Part shown: in pieces, positions 1 through 12,721 of the stretch | Position numbering within the stretch: the stretch's first letter is position 1 | How the letters are laid out: every line of letters starts with the position of its first letter | Assembly: GCA_030765055.1 (NCBI GenBank) | Contig: CM060947.1 | Span: 54,189,895 to 54,253,894, forward strand | From: Mantis religiosa | Taxonomy: Eukaryota > Arthropoda > Insecta > Mantodea > Mantidae | Direction: 5' to 3' | Length of the DNA stretch: 64,000 nt | Made by a program: the position numbers and the translations under genes | Notes under the pieces: generated by a model | Told to the model about the DNA's origin: nothing | Databases searched by the model: none | Seen by the model: only the letters and a program-made list of their open reading frames with translations

Positions 1-177
1 TCGCAATTGCTTCTTCATTGAACGAAAAGCGCGAGGAATTTCTTCAGTTTTGGAAACAGATGGAACACCGAGGGAGCCAAATCTGGAGAATAGGTTAGAT
101 AGAAATTAATTGTTCTTTCATACTAGCCGTGTGTAGGAGGCACTATGAAAGCGTTGAGCCAGACCGAAAAATTCAAT

Positions 178-249
178 GCCATAGCCGGGATTTGAACCAC
201 GGATCTTCTGGTCTCCATCCAGCTGCTCTAACCATTGAGCTACTATGGC
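178..249 (-). repeat. tRNA-like module 1 (inverted arm)
   Basis: A 72-nt tRNA-like fold: acceptor GCCATAG pairs perfectly with CTATGGC, and the D stem is GCTC/GAGC. The anticodon stem is weak, with a loop that could present GGA (Ser-like). The T loop is TTCAAAT but the T stem has mismatches. It is probably a tRNA-derived repeat module, not a working tRNA gene. Confidence 0.6.
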
Positions 250-342
250 CAACGTTTTTGCCGTTAAGGGTAGAGCCAGACCGAAAAGCTTTACCGGGAA
301 AAACAAGTCAGTTGGAGAATTTAAGGTCATATCGGCACGATG

Positions 343-414
343 GCCATAGTAGCTCAGTGGTTTGAGCGGATCGACGGAGACCAGAAGATCCGTGGTTCAA
401 ATCCCGGCTATGGC
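343..414 (+). repeat. tRNA-like module 2 (direct arm)
   Basis: A 72-nt tRNA-like sequence, the inverted partner of 178-249. The acceptor ends match perfectly (GCCATAG/CTATGGC). The anticodon arm is degraded. The same downstream tail (attgaatttttc) follows it as in the other modules. Confidence 0.55.
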
Positions 415-658
415 ATTGAATTTTTCACTCTGGCTCTAACCTTTCATAGTGCCTCCTACAGAGGGCTAGTGTGAAAGAACAATTAATTTCTATTAATTAT
501 CTAGTAGTGGTCCGAACTATAAACCCCGGGCCTTAAAGTACTTACAGCATAATAAGTCGCCATTAAGGTAGTTGTCTCATGTGTTTATGAGAACTCCTAG
601 TGGTTTACCGGGAAAAACAAGAGTCAGTTGGAGAATTTAATGCCATATCGGCACGTTG

Positions 659-730
659 GACATAGTAGCTCAATGGTTAGAGCAGCTGGACGGGGACCAG
701 AAGATCCGTGGTTCAAATCCCGGCTATGGC
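659..730 (+). repeat. tRNA-like module 3 (3' end of composite element)
   Basis: A 72-nt tRNA-like sequence with D arm GCTCAATGGTTAGAGC and T loop TTCAAAT. The acceptor carries one mismatch (GACATAG against CTATGGC). It closes the composite element just before the right copy of the target duplication. Confidence 0.55.
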
Positions 731-1549
731 ATTGAATTTTTCAGTCTGGCTCTACCCTTTCAATAGGTTAGGTGTTCCAGCAGATCTTAATGTAGATCTC
801 TCAATTTCTCCATTGCCAAAACACTTGTGGGCAGGTGCACCGTCCTGATTGAATACACTTTTATTTTTTTATTTTTTAACCCAGTCTGTTTTCACAAATG
901 CTTGTATTAGGTTCGGGTACAATTTGATAATAGTATTCTCCAGTAATCGTTTTACCATTTTCGAGATAGTCAATCAACAAAATTGCTTTGGCATTCCATA
1001 ACTATGATCTTTCCCGCCGACAGAACCGTCCTCGTCTTCTTTGAAGCTGAAGAACTAGCTTCTGTCCACTGCCTCGATTACTGTTTGGATTCGTGTCTGT
1101 AGTGGTGAATCCACGTTTAATTCACTGTGGCATATTGGCGCAAAAAGACACTTCTGTTCTTCTGAAATTGCGCCAAGCATTATTAAGAAAGTGTCATGCG
1201 ATTGCGTTTGTTATCCACATTGAGGATACGCGACACCCATCTTGCGCAAAGCTTTTTCATGTTTAATTCCTGATGAAAGATGTAAGCAAAACGTTGCTTT
1301 GAAATATCCAAGATCATTAGCAATTTCGCTCACCTTTGTACGAAGATCTTCCAAAATCATGTCATGCACTTTTTCCTGATTTGCGGTGTAATTACAGGTT
1401 TTAGACGTTCTTCGTGTGCATCGTCTTGACACAGTGGAAACTGAAGATGAAAAGTCGCCATACACATTTACAATCCACAAAATAATTTTTGTTGGTGTTA
1501 AATCTTTTACGAAGAATTGTATCACGGCACAATACTGGAAGTTCTCCAT

Positions 1550-1921
1550 TTTCAAAGCAATGTGCATTTTCACTGCTTCAAACAACTGTCTACAGTCAAC
1601 TATTGTCTGGAATGACTTGTAATTTTACAGAGGGTCTATTGACATGTGTACCAACGTAAGGGAAAAAAATCATGCAAGTAGTGCCGCGATCTCCAGGTGG
1701 AATCGAGAACTTTTATTTCATCCCCGTAAACGAATTTCCATTTTCACTTGATTTTACGTATAGGAATAAAATATTTATTTAACTTAATTTAAAAACAGAG
1801 TAAAGTGTTTCAGTTTATATGTGTGAGCATAAATGCCATAAAGTCAAGTAAACCTTAGCAATTGGAAGTTATATTAAAATGCGCGTAATATATATTTCCA
1901 ATTTATTCAATAAAAAAATCA
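1550..1921. other. AT-rich stretch upstream of mariner pseudogene
   Basis: This should contain the 5' untranslated region and terminal repeat of the mariner, but I cannot identify a matching repeat because the other end lies outside the window. Nothing else is recognised. Confidence 0.4.
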
Positions 1922-1998
1922 TGATGTTCGGGATTCGAACCTTTGTAAGTGTAGCTTCTACATACTTCTCCACAACCGCTCGGCTATTAGTACAGGTT
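1922..1998 (-). repeat. tRNA-like repeat, degraded
   Basis: On the minus strand, tagccgagcggttg resembles a Pol III A box (Leu/Ser-type tRNA) and ggttcgaatcccg resembles a B box, about 35 nt apart. There is no clean cloverleaf. It is most likely the head of a tRNA-derived SINE. Confidence 0.45.
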
Positions 1999-2010
1999 TA
2001 GTAACTGAGA

Positions 2011-2575
2011 CTAAATTATGAGAGGATTCTTGAAACCCTACTTCCACTTGATTGGAAGGTGTCCGTGTATTTCTTTGTGAATGAAATAATCCCCACGGAA
2101 TTAAGAAAATTTAAACATAATTTAGCAACAATCCCACGGTGTAAACGTTGTGGAAAAGTGAACACGCAGATACACAGAATTACCACCTGCAAAATTGTAT
2201 CTGGAAACGGACTAAATATATGGACTAAAATAAATGGACTAAAAGTAAAATCAGCGTGCTGGTTGGAAGCAGAGCGGAATATACGACAGTGTCAGTCCTC
2301 TGGAATATTAAGAAAGGCAACACTGCACGGACTCAAATGTGGTTGAAAATGGCTTTCTACCATTATTGCCTGAGTGCAGATTATCCTAATTTATTTGCAT
2401 TCAGAAAGTGTCTCAAATCAGAGCGAGATTTCATGATGTATGGGCCGAGTTAAATGATCAGCTGGATCTTTCTAAAATATTACAACAAAATGTAACTAAA
2501 CATGAATACATAAAGTAAAACCAGACCTCCCACCCTACCTTTCCTCTTTGTGATCCTGATTGTTTAATTTAAAAA
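2011..2575 (+). pseudogene. non-LTR retrotransposon ORF2 C-terminus
   Basis: The coding trace includes VNEIIPTELRKFKHNLATIP, then CKRCGKVNTQIHRITTC, which has the C-x2-C-x(7-8)-H-x4-C zinc-knuckle-like motif found at the C-terminus of many insect non-LTR ORF2 proteins after the reverse transcriptase, and then IWTKI. A frameshift near 2260 moves the continuation (WLKMAFYHYCLSADYPNLF) to another frame. It is a 5'-truncated copy; the following AT-rich stretch is presumably its 3' UTR. The clade cannot be assigned from this fragment. Confidence 0.7.
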
Positions 2576-3207
2576 AACAAAAATGTAAAAAATGACCAGA
2601 AAAAAAACAATGTTACCAACTGGTTTGTGTTTGTTTTGTTATTTATATTTTAATAATAAAAAGTAAAAAAGAATTGTTGTTTTATGATGTTTAATTTTGG
2701 ATTCCCATGATAGTGATTTCTTGTTATAAGTATCTTTTGTTAGTTGGAAAGCTGGTTCAATATTATTTGTTCTGGATTCTATTGCTTTATTTTCCTTAAT
2801 ATTCCAGCTAATCCATTCTCCAAGATATTTGAACTCTTACTATTTCAAACTTTTGTTCTCAGACTTTGATGTATTTACGTGGTGCTTGCAGTTTTTCATT
2901 GTTTTGGTTTTTCAAAAAAAAAAATAGAAGTAGGGCGAACTAAAGACACACGTTCTATGACACCATTGTAAACCGGCCGTGGAAACGATGTGGACTTAGA
3001 AAAATATACGCTTCCAGAATCTGCTTTCTTATTTTTATTTTCCAAGCGTGTATATTTCATTTGTCATGAGAATATATTAAGGTGTCGTAAATTAAAAATA
3101 CGTTAGAGCAAATTCTAAGAAAATCAGACATTTCCAAGAATTTGTGATGTAAAGATGTGCTTGAGGTAGCAGCATTTTTTTAGAAAATTTTATGTAGACG
3201 CGCTTTG

Positions 3208-3210
<3 letters not shown>
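2576..3210. other. AT-rich, no recognisable feature
   Basis: I see no coding region, tRNA or terminal repeat. It may include the remaining 3' UTR of the upstream non-LTR fragment. Confidence 0.3.

Positions 3211-3300
<90 letters not shown>
3211..3300. repeat. (CT)45 microsatellite
   Basis: A 90-bp uninterrupted CT dinucleotide run. Confidence 0.98.
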
Positions 3301-3305
<5 letters not shown>

Positions 3306-3408
3306 CTCCTTTTCTCATATACATTTATAATACCTTTTAAGGAGCCTCAAACGTCTAATGAAATCTTGTTTATTAAGTTTGGATGAACTAAAATACTGTA
3401 AGTAGGGT

Positions 3409-3838
3409 AAGAACTGGTGGAAATAAACATTTCTTCCACACTGACCGTGTGTAGGCTAAAATATTCAATACCATAGCCGGGATTTGAGCCACGGATCTCC
3501 CGCTCAGTCTGGCTCTACCCATTCAAACCTCCACACTCCACGGCTAGTGTGGAAGAATGATTATTTCCATCAATTTACCTAAATAAGCATAGTAGTTTAA
3601 CTATGAAGCCTGGGACTTAAGTACCTACAGCATAGTAAGCCGCCACATTAAGGTGCGTGTCTCATAGCATATGAGAACCCCTAGTGGCCTACCGGGAAAC
3701 ATACGAGTCATTTGGAGAATTTTTCATGTCGGCATCTTGGCCATAGTAGCTCAGTTGGTTAGAGCAACCCTGCGGAGAGCGGGAAATTCCGCGGTTCAAA
3801 TCCCGGCTATGGCATTCAATTTTTCGTCTGGCTCTACT
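3409..3838. mobile_element. second, rearranged copy of the composite tRNA-like element
   Basis: This shares the body of the 99-761 element (the cagcatagtaagccgcc block, the gagaacccctagtggcctac block and a terminal tRNA-like module). At the left is an inverted arm carrying a partial tRNA-like stretch (3470-3512); its outer end, ttcttccacact near 3433, recurs inverted near 3545. The second, direct tRNA-like module of the inner pair has been lost, so the arms are shortened. No target duplication could be seen. Confidence 0.7.
3740..3813 (+). repeat. tRNA-like module at 3' end of second composite copy
   Basis: 74 nt with perfect acceptor ends GCCATAG/CTATGGC, D arm GCTCAGTTGGTTAGAGC and T loop TTCAAAT. 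Stem mismatches in the anticodon and T arms argue against a functional tRNA. Confidence 0.55.
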
Positions 3839-4782
3839 TAGTCAGAGAAATAACTGTCAAATATTAAATATATATTTGACAAGATTAGTGAAGACCTGAC
3901 ATAGTTATTCTAAACGTGAAGTACAGATGCATCACAAGTTAGCAGATATAATAATTCAGGAATTAAATTTTCTAGCACTAAAATTTTCATAAACATTTTT
4001 AATTCTACCTTCCCAAATAGCCGGAAATTCACCTCAGTTTATTTATTATCCAACATTAAATGTTTTAGCTACCAATCTGGTGTTGTTCATGTTCACTCAC
4101 CCAAACATACCCTAAGAGCAAAATCCCATATTTACCACCTCAGCAGCCGAGAGCAGATTCATCAAAGTCTGAGATACTGTAGAAGGTACTAAAACTGCTT
4201 AGCAATTTCCATCTCTGGTATGTTCTAATACGAGCTCGTATATGATAACCCTCACCCGAGGCGCCATTTGGTCTTTGGGTCTTGTTACAGACTTCGGGAT
4301 ACACTGTAAATACTTGCACTATATTGGTAAAAGGCAGAAACTCACTGTAAACTACTTGGACATTTAAAGCACGTTCCTTTTTGCTTTCAAGACTTTCAAA
4401 ACATCGTAAGCAATTTCAATCCTGAAGTATGACAGCTGCTGAGAGCCTGGAACTAGACAAAAACTTGGTTATTAAATGTCATTAAACGTGAGTATAAAGT
4501 GACAAATAGCTTTATAGTTTTCGTTAACTTACAGTTCCAGTCGCTGACTTGAAATTAAGAATTCCATCTTAAATAATTCTAAGTAGAGTGTGATTAAACA
4601 TAAGAACTGGGTGACCGAAGGAGTTGACTTCGCGACGTGTGAGATTTGAATTGGAGAGTATCAGGTTTCAGTATCATCGATCGCTCAGAGTTGCCTTATG
4701 ATTTTAGTGTTTCCCCTGGTCGGAAGGACCGGATCGGAGAGGCAGCCACAATAGATCGTGTACCTCCTTCATTGCATATTCT
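3839..4782. other. no recognisable feature
   Basis: AT-rich sequence. A stretch of about 30 bp (cagattcatcaaagtctgagat) resembles one near 10330, hinting at an old dispersed repeat. Nothing else is identified. Confidence 0.3.
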
Positions 4783-5810
4783 ATATACCGTGCGTTCCCT
4801 GAGCAACCAGACCGCCCCGCGGCGGCACCGTAATGAGTGAGAGCCGGCGCGCTCTCCGCTAGAATTATGTCTAAAGCACCGGCAGGTAACGTGAACGGAT
4901 CTCTAACTACTGTACTAACTTACATTAGGCTTACCTTAAATCACAATAAATGTTGAAAATGATAACCTTCAACGCGAATACATTTCCTATATCTCCGAAA
5001 ACAGTTCTGGTTCACTCGAAGAAGTTCATCTTGCCTGATTCTCTCGAGATGTTGTCCAATTCTTGTGACGTGTGCGGGTTGGATGCGTACACTTTATTCT
5101 CTAACGTTCCCTATAAATAAAAATTACATGAAGATAGGTTAGAGGAACGAGATGGCCATAATCCGGGACTAATTCTGTCACCATACACACTTCGTAATTC
5201 ATGCATAGAATTCGCAGCAGTATGCGCTCTAGCTGAGTCCTGCTGAAACCACCCAGACACTCGTTCATCTCCTGCTAGTTTAGAAAAAAAATGTTTAAAA
5301 TGCAATTTACATAAACGTGCGAATCAACTGTTTTGTCGAAAAATATGGGACCGATAATCACTTACTGCACACCAAACTCCCACCTGTTGCAGCGTGGTGA
5401 GAAATTTCATGAATAATATGGGGATTTTCCGTAGCCCAGTATCTACTGTTTTGGGTAGAAATGTGGTCTTGAAGATAAAACCACGCTTCATCTGTGATGA
5501 ACGTTAAAATTGAGTCTACGTCACTATCATAAACGGACTGCAAAAACCAATGGCAATAATTAACCCTAGACACAAGATTTTGTGGTTGTACGGCAGAAAA
5601 ATACGTTGCTCTAAAGTGTACTGAGACATTAATCACCACGAGACAACAATGTCACTCCGAACACGCAGAAAGAACTCTGCCTCACCACAGATCCAACTGG
5701 ACTGACACGGCGGTAGCAGAGTGCTATTCTCTGGCGGTAGGCGCGCCACTCGTCACCGAGCCCAAGGCGGCTGTAAAGCGGTCCTTTCGCTCAGGGAACG
5801 CACGGTATAT
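4783..5810 (-). mobile_element. mariner/Tc1-type element with perfect 22-bp terminal inverted repeats
   Basis: The ends 4783-4804 and 5789-5810 are exact inverted repeats, including ataccgtgcgttccctgagc. Outside this, flanking TA dinucleotides fit TA target duplication. The element is 1028 bp and encloses a minus-strand transposase remnant lacking its N-terminal DNA-binding half. The length is below the usual 1.2-1.4 kb, consistent with internal deletion. Confidence 0.85.
5012..5639 (-). pseudogene. transposase remnant of the 4783-5810 element (DD37D-like spacing)
   Basis: Catalytic-domain motifs occur in order: ITDEAWFYLQDHISTQNSRY (first Asp), WFQQDSARAHTA (second Asp), then SSNLSSCNFYLWG. 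In the last motif, relatives have an Asp where this copy has Asn, with 37 residues between positions two and three (maT/DD37D-like spacing; family name is inference). The C-terminal ENKVYASNPHTSQELDN leads to a stop at 5012. A stop or frameshift near 5350-5300 separates the two readable halves. The N-terminal helix-turn-helix domain is missing. It is inactive on three grounds: truncation, frame break and loss of the third acidic residue. Confidence 0.8.
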
Positions 5811-6561
5811 GCAGATATTCAAAAACACATTTTAGGAAAAAAGTTCGTTTGTTTGTGTGGACATCATAATTTATATATGATAAACGCCATTTAGTGTTTA
5901 CATTCAGCATATTTCATGGATGTGAACTAAGATTTTGAAGAAGAAAATAAATCTCAGATAACCCTTTATATGGAGAAATGTCGGTTATTTTTTACTATCC
6001 GACATAACGGGTCGAAAAGTATGAATACGAGGTAATAGTTTAACATACTCAGATCTGCACAAAAATAAAATGCATTCACTGAATCTTCTCTTGTGAAGTT
6101 CCCTATATTTGATTAAATTTATATGATATGGAAATGGTAAAATACAAAACTTGAGCTGATTAAAATGCCAGTTTGTGCCAAATTGTGTTAAGCGTTTAAA
6201 AAATATATTATAAACTTATAATATATTGTAAACTTGGGCCCGCCACTTGATTGACATGTTCGTTACTATACTGCTTGCAGCGGGAGAATAAAGTAGATGT
6301 AAACAAAACCACGTGACCGTTGATCGTAGTGCGACTTTTTTAAAATATCCATGATGCCTCCGCCGTGGAAATAGTCCCTTGAAAATGTACTGCAACTGAG
6401 GGGTGGAGTCTTTGAGCTCGATTTGCTAAAGCGCACAAGAAGTGCCTACTAAGCATATTTCAGCTATAACAAACATATATTAATAGATAAGTTAGTTTGT
6501 AGTTAAAGTAAATCATGCTGCCCGCACATATTGAAGCTGACAGGCGTATCAGTTGTGAACC
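5811..6561. other. AT-rich spacer; possible leading end of the next remnant
   Basis: Sequence near 6297-6336 (gatgtaaacaaaaccacgtg...gtgcgac) resembles 18719-18750. Both precede related HTH-like coding traces, so they may be the leading ends of one element family. No gene is seen. Confidence 0.35.
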
Positions 6562-6960
6562 ATGGCAGATCTGGCGAGTATGTTAAACTTGCGCGTGGAA
6601 AGACTTTACGAAAGTGGTGAAAAGATAATAATATTGCATATATTTAACAAGTTCAGTGAAAAATTTCCAGAACTTGCTATCGATGAAGTTGTGAAGTTAA
6701 CATTTAAGTTTACCGGTGTGTCGGTTTCCAGCAATTATATTGCACGCAAGCAAAGTGCCACATTTGGTGAAGTTTCAACTTCTGGCAAGAAGAGACCACG
6801 TGCCAGATCAGTGTTGAATGTTGTCTAAGATGGGTTTGTGTGGTCAGCAATCCGCTGAAAAGTTCATCTATTCCCCAAATTACAACCGAATAGCGTTATT
6901 GTGATGGACAATGCCACCTACCACAGTGTTAGGTTACAACGCATAGCAAATAACTAGTGA
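6562..6960 (+). pseudogene. DDE transposase-like protein, internally deleted
   Basis: An 88-codon frame from the Met at 6562 has a helix-turn-helix-like N-terminus (YESGEKIIILHIFNKFSEKF, then DEVVKLTFKFTGVS) and a basic KKRPRARS segment. After a stop at 6826-6828, another frame gives PNSVIVMDNATYHSV, the second-Asp motif typical of an insect DDE-superfamily protein family. The middle of the catalytic domain is missing. Spacing to the second part is far too short for a full protein, so this is a deleted copy. A more decayed relative of the N-terminus lies at 19045-19130. Confidence 0.65.
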
Positions 6961-7149
6961 CATCATAACATGACTACAGAGTAAAAATATAATTTTCTAC
7001 GAGGGTAATGTTAAGGCGAAATTGCTGGTAATGGTCAAGTCTCGTGCTAAAGAGTACGAAGAATACGTAAGTACCAGTTAATTTTCATGGATATTAATAG
7101 TGTGCTAAGTGATACTTAGCTCGAAAATGTGTCTTTAATGCCAAAAATT

Positions 7150-9149
<2,000 letters not shown>

Positions 9150-9717
9150 TAACATTCCGAACGCATGTGCACGCGGAGAGATACGATACTTTATTCTCTC
9201 GTTTGACATAGTATAGTAGAGGCTGAAGGCGTGTGTGGTTTTCTATAGGTATACTGCACATGGACTGTACTGTTATCGCTCGCACATGTAAACAACTGCA
9301 GCTAGGTACAGCCTGACAATGACAACCGCCTCACTGCAGCACAACTTACAAGCGTGATAAACTATGGATTCTGTAATTGTACATAAACGCTTATACATAC
9401 TGCAATGTATTAACTGTATGTCACAGAGTGCATTACACATGTACATTCGTAAATTATTCAATATGAAATTTCGACGCTTATCACTGAAGCTGTTTTAAAT
9501 ATTAAAATTTTTTTTGACGTCACAGTATATCAGAGGTGGGAATGTAAAGTATTCCTTCCTACTCATTTCAAACTTTCGCAAATAGCTTCATAATCACTAT
9601 TTTTGTTTAAAACGTTCAGGAATTTAGTTATCATTTTTGTTGATACCTGGCACAAGAGTTATCCTATTTATTGAATTAACTAGGTTTTCAATTGTGCTTA
9701 TCTTTTCGTTTATTTTA
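9150..9717. other. no recognisable feature
   Basis: Mixed AT-rich sequence adjoining the minisatellite. Short open frames only; no family recognised. Confidence 0.3.
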
Positions 9718-10056
9718 TTATGTTTTATGAGGAGATTTTAATTTCGTACACCATTTAAATTCCCTTGGACATTTCCAAGCCAGATTGTTTAATTGCTTAA
9801 TAGCTTTGGGCAACACTGCAGAATTATTGGATATCAACTGAAGATTTACAAATACTTCATGCAATATCGGAAACTTTGCAGTTACAATAGCAGATGGATG
9901 GAAATCACATAGAGTGCTAATAACATTTACAATTTCACTGCAATGCACCGCATAATACGCGACAGCGTCTATCCAAATACCCCATTTTGGCTTTAGTGGC
10001 AGAGGAATCGCTGGTGCCATATTACGAAATATTGAGTCTCGAAGGGGCTTTGACAC
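9718..10056 (-). pseudogene. hAT-type transposase fragment
   Basis: A 112-residue open frame contains KWGIWIDAVAYYAVHCSEIV followed by a helical segment. This resembles the R/KWGTWL-x-A-x-YY-x-x-x-F segment of hAT-like, BED-finger-associated transposases in insects. There is no start or end of the domain, and neighbouring sequence gives no continuation. It is a fragment. Family assignment rests on this one motif, so moderate confidence. Confidence 0.5.
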
Positions 10057-10877
10057 TTGTAAGGCATTGCTTCACTATTCACAGAGTACTACGATACATT
10101 GTTTTCGACGTTTGCTTCTAGTGGCTGTTGTGTGCACATTTGATGACCATGTTGTACTTCGGACGTCACTCATACTCTCCGTCCAGCTAACCTGTATCAC
10201 ATGGAGGGCACATCCCTCCGACCTTCAGTTATTACTTATTAGCCTTCATTAAGTGTATTAGCCAACTTAACTCCATTCTCATACCCACTCATAAGAGAGG
10301 ACCTTATAGTTCAACACTGAAACAGGCACATCAGATTCATCGAAGTCCGAGATAAAAGAGACGCCGGTAAAGGTAACGTATCTTAGAGGATACTCAAGTT
10401 AAATGTTAACACTAAGATCTTCAAGCAATTCCCATACAAATTTGTAATTTCCTCGAAAATGACTCTTGACAGTTTTGTATAAAACACCACATACTTAAGT
10501 TAGTTTCATTACAAATTAAATGTATACCTTGATATTTCTGTAAATACTTTCAAAATTTCCTTTCATTCTGTATCATTTTTCTATAACTGGTAAACCGAAA
10601 GAAATAAGACAATTTTGCTACGTAAAAAATATACATCCAATTAAAGCACAAAATTTATGTCAAATCCCTTCTTTGTTTATTCACAACAATGTCAAATGCA
10701 AGAATCATATCAGCACCACATATGTGATGAAATTCCATCCCTCAGGAGCTTCTACGTACCAGTAAAGCTGTTAAAGTCCGGGTTAGACTAGATTAAAACC
10801 CACGACCCTCAGATTAGTACCTCAGCACATAAACAACTGACTCACCAAAACCAACCTTTTTGTGTCAAGCATTTCCT

Positions 10878-10925
<48 letters not shown>

Positions 10926-11008
10926 TTACATTTTAGAAAACGAAGATTTTTATAAAACTGGAAAATTTCATAACATCACATAGCGACAAGCTCATAAATC
11001 TACAATAT
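10057..11008. other. spacer with a 42-bp poly-T run
   Basis: No gene. A homopolymer T42 lies at 10881-10922, with weakly tRNA-like minus-strand sequence (gggtcgtgggttttaatct) just beside it, possibly an old SINE. Otherwise featureless. Confidence 0.4.
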
Positions 11009-11308
11009 TTCCAATCGAATGTTATTTCCGGGGTTGAAGGCCGTGGTCAAGGCGATGAAAAAATATCAGACGTTTCTCCTGTAGCTCCGTCGAACATCTT
11101 CAGATATTCAATTCTGGCCAGGCCTGAAACTCTGAAGATGACCGTCGGAGCTACGGTCACAACTAGACTGGTCTAGTTGACGGATCTAGCTGTGACCAAC
11201 CAGGATTGAATCTCTGAAGATGCCCGACGGAGCTATGGGCGAAACATCAGATACTTTTTCATCGTCTAGACCATGACCTGCAAGCCCGGAGAAAACATTC
11301 TATTGGAT
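11009..11308. mobile_element. foldback/MITE-like element with ~110-bp inverted arms
   Basis: The left arm 11009-11126 and right arm 11199-11308 are inverted copies by eye. Both carry ctgaagatg...gacggagcta...gaaac and ttttttcatcg, with outer ends near ccaatcgaatgttatttcc. The centre holds a further partial copy (ctgaagatgaccgtcggagc). No coding capacity is seen. The family is not named. Confidence 0.75.
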
Positions 11309-11448
11309 TAACGCCGGCCGTGAGAGCCTAAACATGTACATTCTTCTACAGTATTTCTTTATTCCAATTGTACCTCCAAAGAAATTAGAATAAAACAATT
11401 TGTGCAAATCGTTATCTTCATCAATGTGTCGATAGAATGGTTATATTT

Positions 11449-11623
11449 TTTAACTTACGTCCTCCATTCTGACGATTAATGAAATGATGCTCTAATGAGT
11501 TCAGAATCCACGGAGCTTAGAGTTACCAGACATTTATTCTTCAGAATAAAGTAAACTGAGGTTCGTACTCGGGACCTTTTGAATTTGATGCATACACGCT
11601 ACCAGCTACACTACGGAGGTGGG
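11449..11623 (-). mobile_element. SINE-A copy (tRNA-derived), degraded
   Basis: Minus-strand copy of the commonest SINE here. Its head is ccgtagtgtagctggtagcg-like and it ends in ggaggacgtaag. The B-box region and the central acttta/gaataa block are diverged from the better copies at 52354 and 50149. Confidence 0.8.
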
Positions 11624-12721
11624 TAACATTTGTTAAGCATTTTAAGAGGGATTAAGAAAAATCAAGTGAATGGGAGACAAACCTTTTACCATAATGTTAA
11701 TTGTATTTTCAGTGTTAGATAATTAACAAGATAGTTTAATTAGTTATGTAAAATTGTTTATTTATCATGGCAAAAGTTATATTCATGGAGAAATGAATAT
11801 CTGTTGGATTTCTTCATCTTTATACAAGTTGTTAAACCGATAGACGATGTGACTTTTGCTTCAATCCTTATTCGGTTCAAATCAAATGAGGTCATGTGTT
11901 AAGAGGTAGGGTATCAATGTTAATAAGCGGCTTTAAAATGGGATTAAATAAAATTAAAAGGTGCGCCGGTGAAAATGTTTCATTTTCAGTGAGAATCGCG
12001 GGGGTGAAGTTAACATATTCGTAAAACAAACGAACGCTGCGATCTGTCCACTCAAGTGGATAACTTCAGGTTGCGATGATGAAAGTGTAGTTTTAGCAAG
12101 ACAAGAAATTATAATGCGGCTTTTGCCGTGCCTCTCCTACATTTAAAGCGGGGCAGCACTTCAGAAGTAGGTATTTGGTGTGCTTTGTGAATTTACCATT
12201 CGGTTTTATATTTGCTCGACTGCCTTCACATCAAACGGCTCCGGAATTAAGTCGCAACTCCCGTTTTTCCTTCAAAGGACACTTAATTCCCTTTTCATGG
12301 GGAATGCAATCAGAGCGCCATTAAAAGTAATGTGTAGAGTGAAAAGGTGTTCATTAGGTTCTGTTCAGTCTTCACTTTCTGTCCTTGTTAGGGGCTTGTG
12401 CCCTTCTTCCACAAAATACAATATGATATTCCAAGTCACGTTCCACTGTTGCTTCAAAAAACAATCAAAACATCTTCCACTTTGCATGATAATTTATATT
12501 AATATGTATAACATTATAAACTCAAACCAGAAACTTTCTTTCTACTATCTCCATTTCACTTTAAGGTAATTAGAATTCAGTATTAAAATTTCACCACAAA
12601 TACAGTTTTTTCAGCTCCCGTGTATCCAAAAAGGGTCCGTACCAGCCCAGAAACAAAATATCGGATAGATACTAACTTTATATTTAAGTTTAGAATCCTA
12701 CATGGAAAATCCAAGATCAGA
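11624..12721. other. no recognisable feature
   Basis: Contains a 129-codon plus-strand frame (12180-12569) with no recognisable motif, biased composition and no context; I do not call it. No repeat family is seen. Confidence 0.3.

Larger units (their letters stand above)
99..761. mobile_element. composite element with three tRNA-like modules, two in inverted orientation
   Basis: A 663-bp insertion is flanked by a 10-bp direct repeat aataggttag (89-98 and 762-771) and interrupts a mariner pseudogene. The arm 101-250 is an inverted copy of 342-491, about 150 bp and roughly 90% identical by eye. Each arm ends inward in a tRNA-like module, with about 90 bp between. A body of about 165 bp follows, then a third, direct tRNA-like module (659-730) and a short tail. 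No coding potential is seen. The target duplication length fits retroposition; the inverted arms do not fit an ordinary SINE. A second, rearranged copy lies at 3409-3838. Confidence 0.8.
1..1549 (-). pseudogene. mariner transposase pseudogene, split by a SINE-like insertion
   Basis: The minus strand encodes a decayed mariner-type transposase (DNA cut-and-paste transposition, nuclear). The likely start is the Met at 1549. The N-terminal helix-turn-helix region reads MENFQYCAVIQFFVKDLTPT, followed by EKVHDMILEDLRTKVSEIA near 1360-1290. Further on I see WIHHY, where mariners carry the first catalytic Asp region; then GEYY near 910; then NQDGAPAHK near 820 (second Asp region); and YSPDLAPS near 85, where the third Asp would lie. 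There are frameshifts and stops throughout, and the C-terminus runs off the window start. A 663-bp element interrupts it at 99-761, so the coding trace resumes on both sides. Family assignment is secure from motif order; activity is impossible. Confidence 0.85.

Noticed and set aside
178..730. Functional tRNA-Ser genes
   Set aside because: Acceptor ends pair well, but the T stems and anticodon stems have mismatches and the modules sit inside a mobile element.
12180..12569. 129-codon plus-strand frame
   Set aside because: No motif, no start context and no relatives in the window; consistent with chance.
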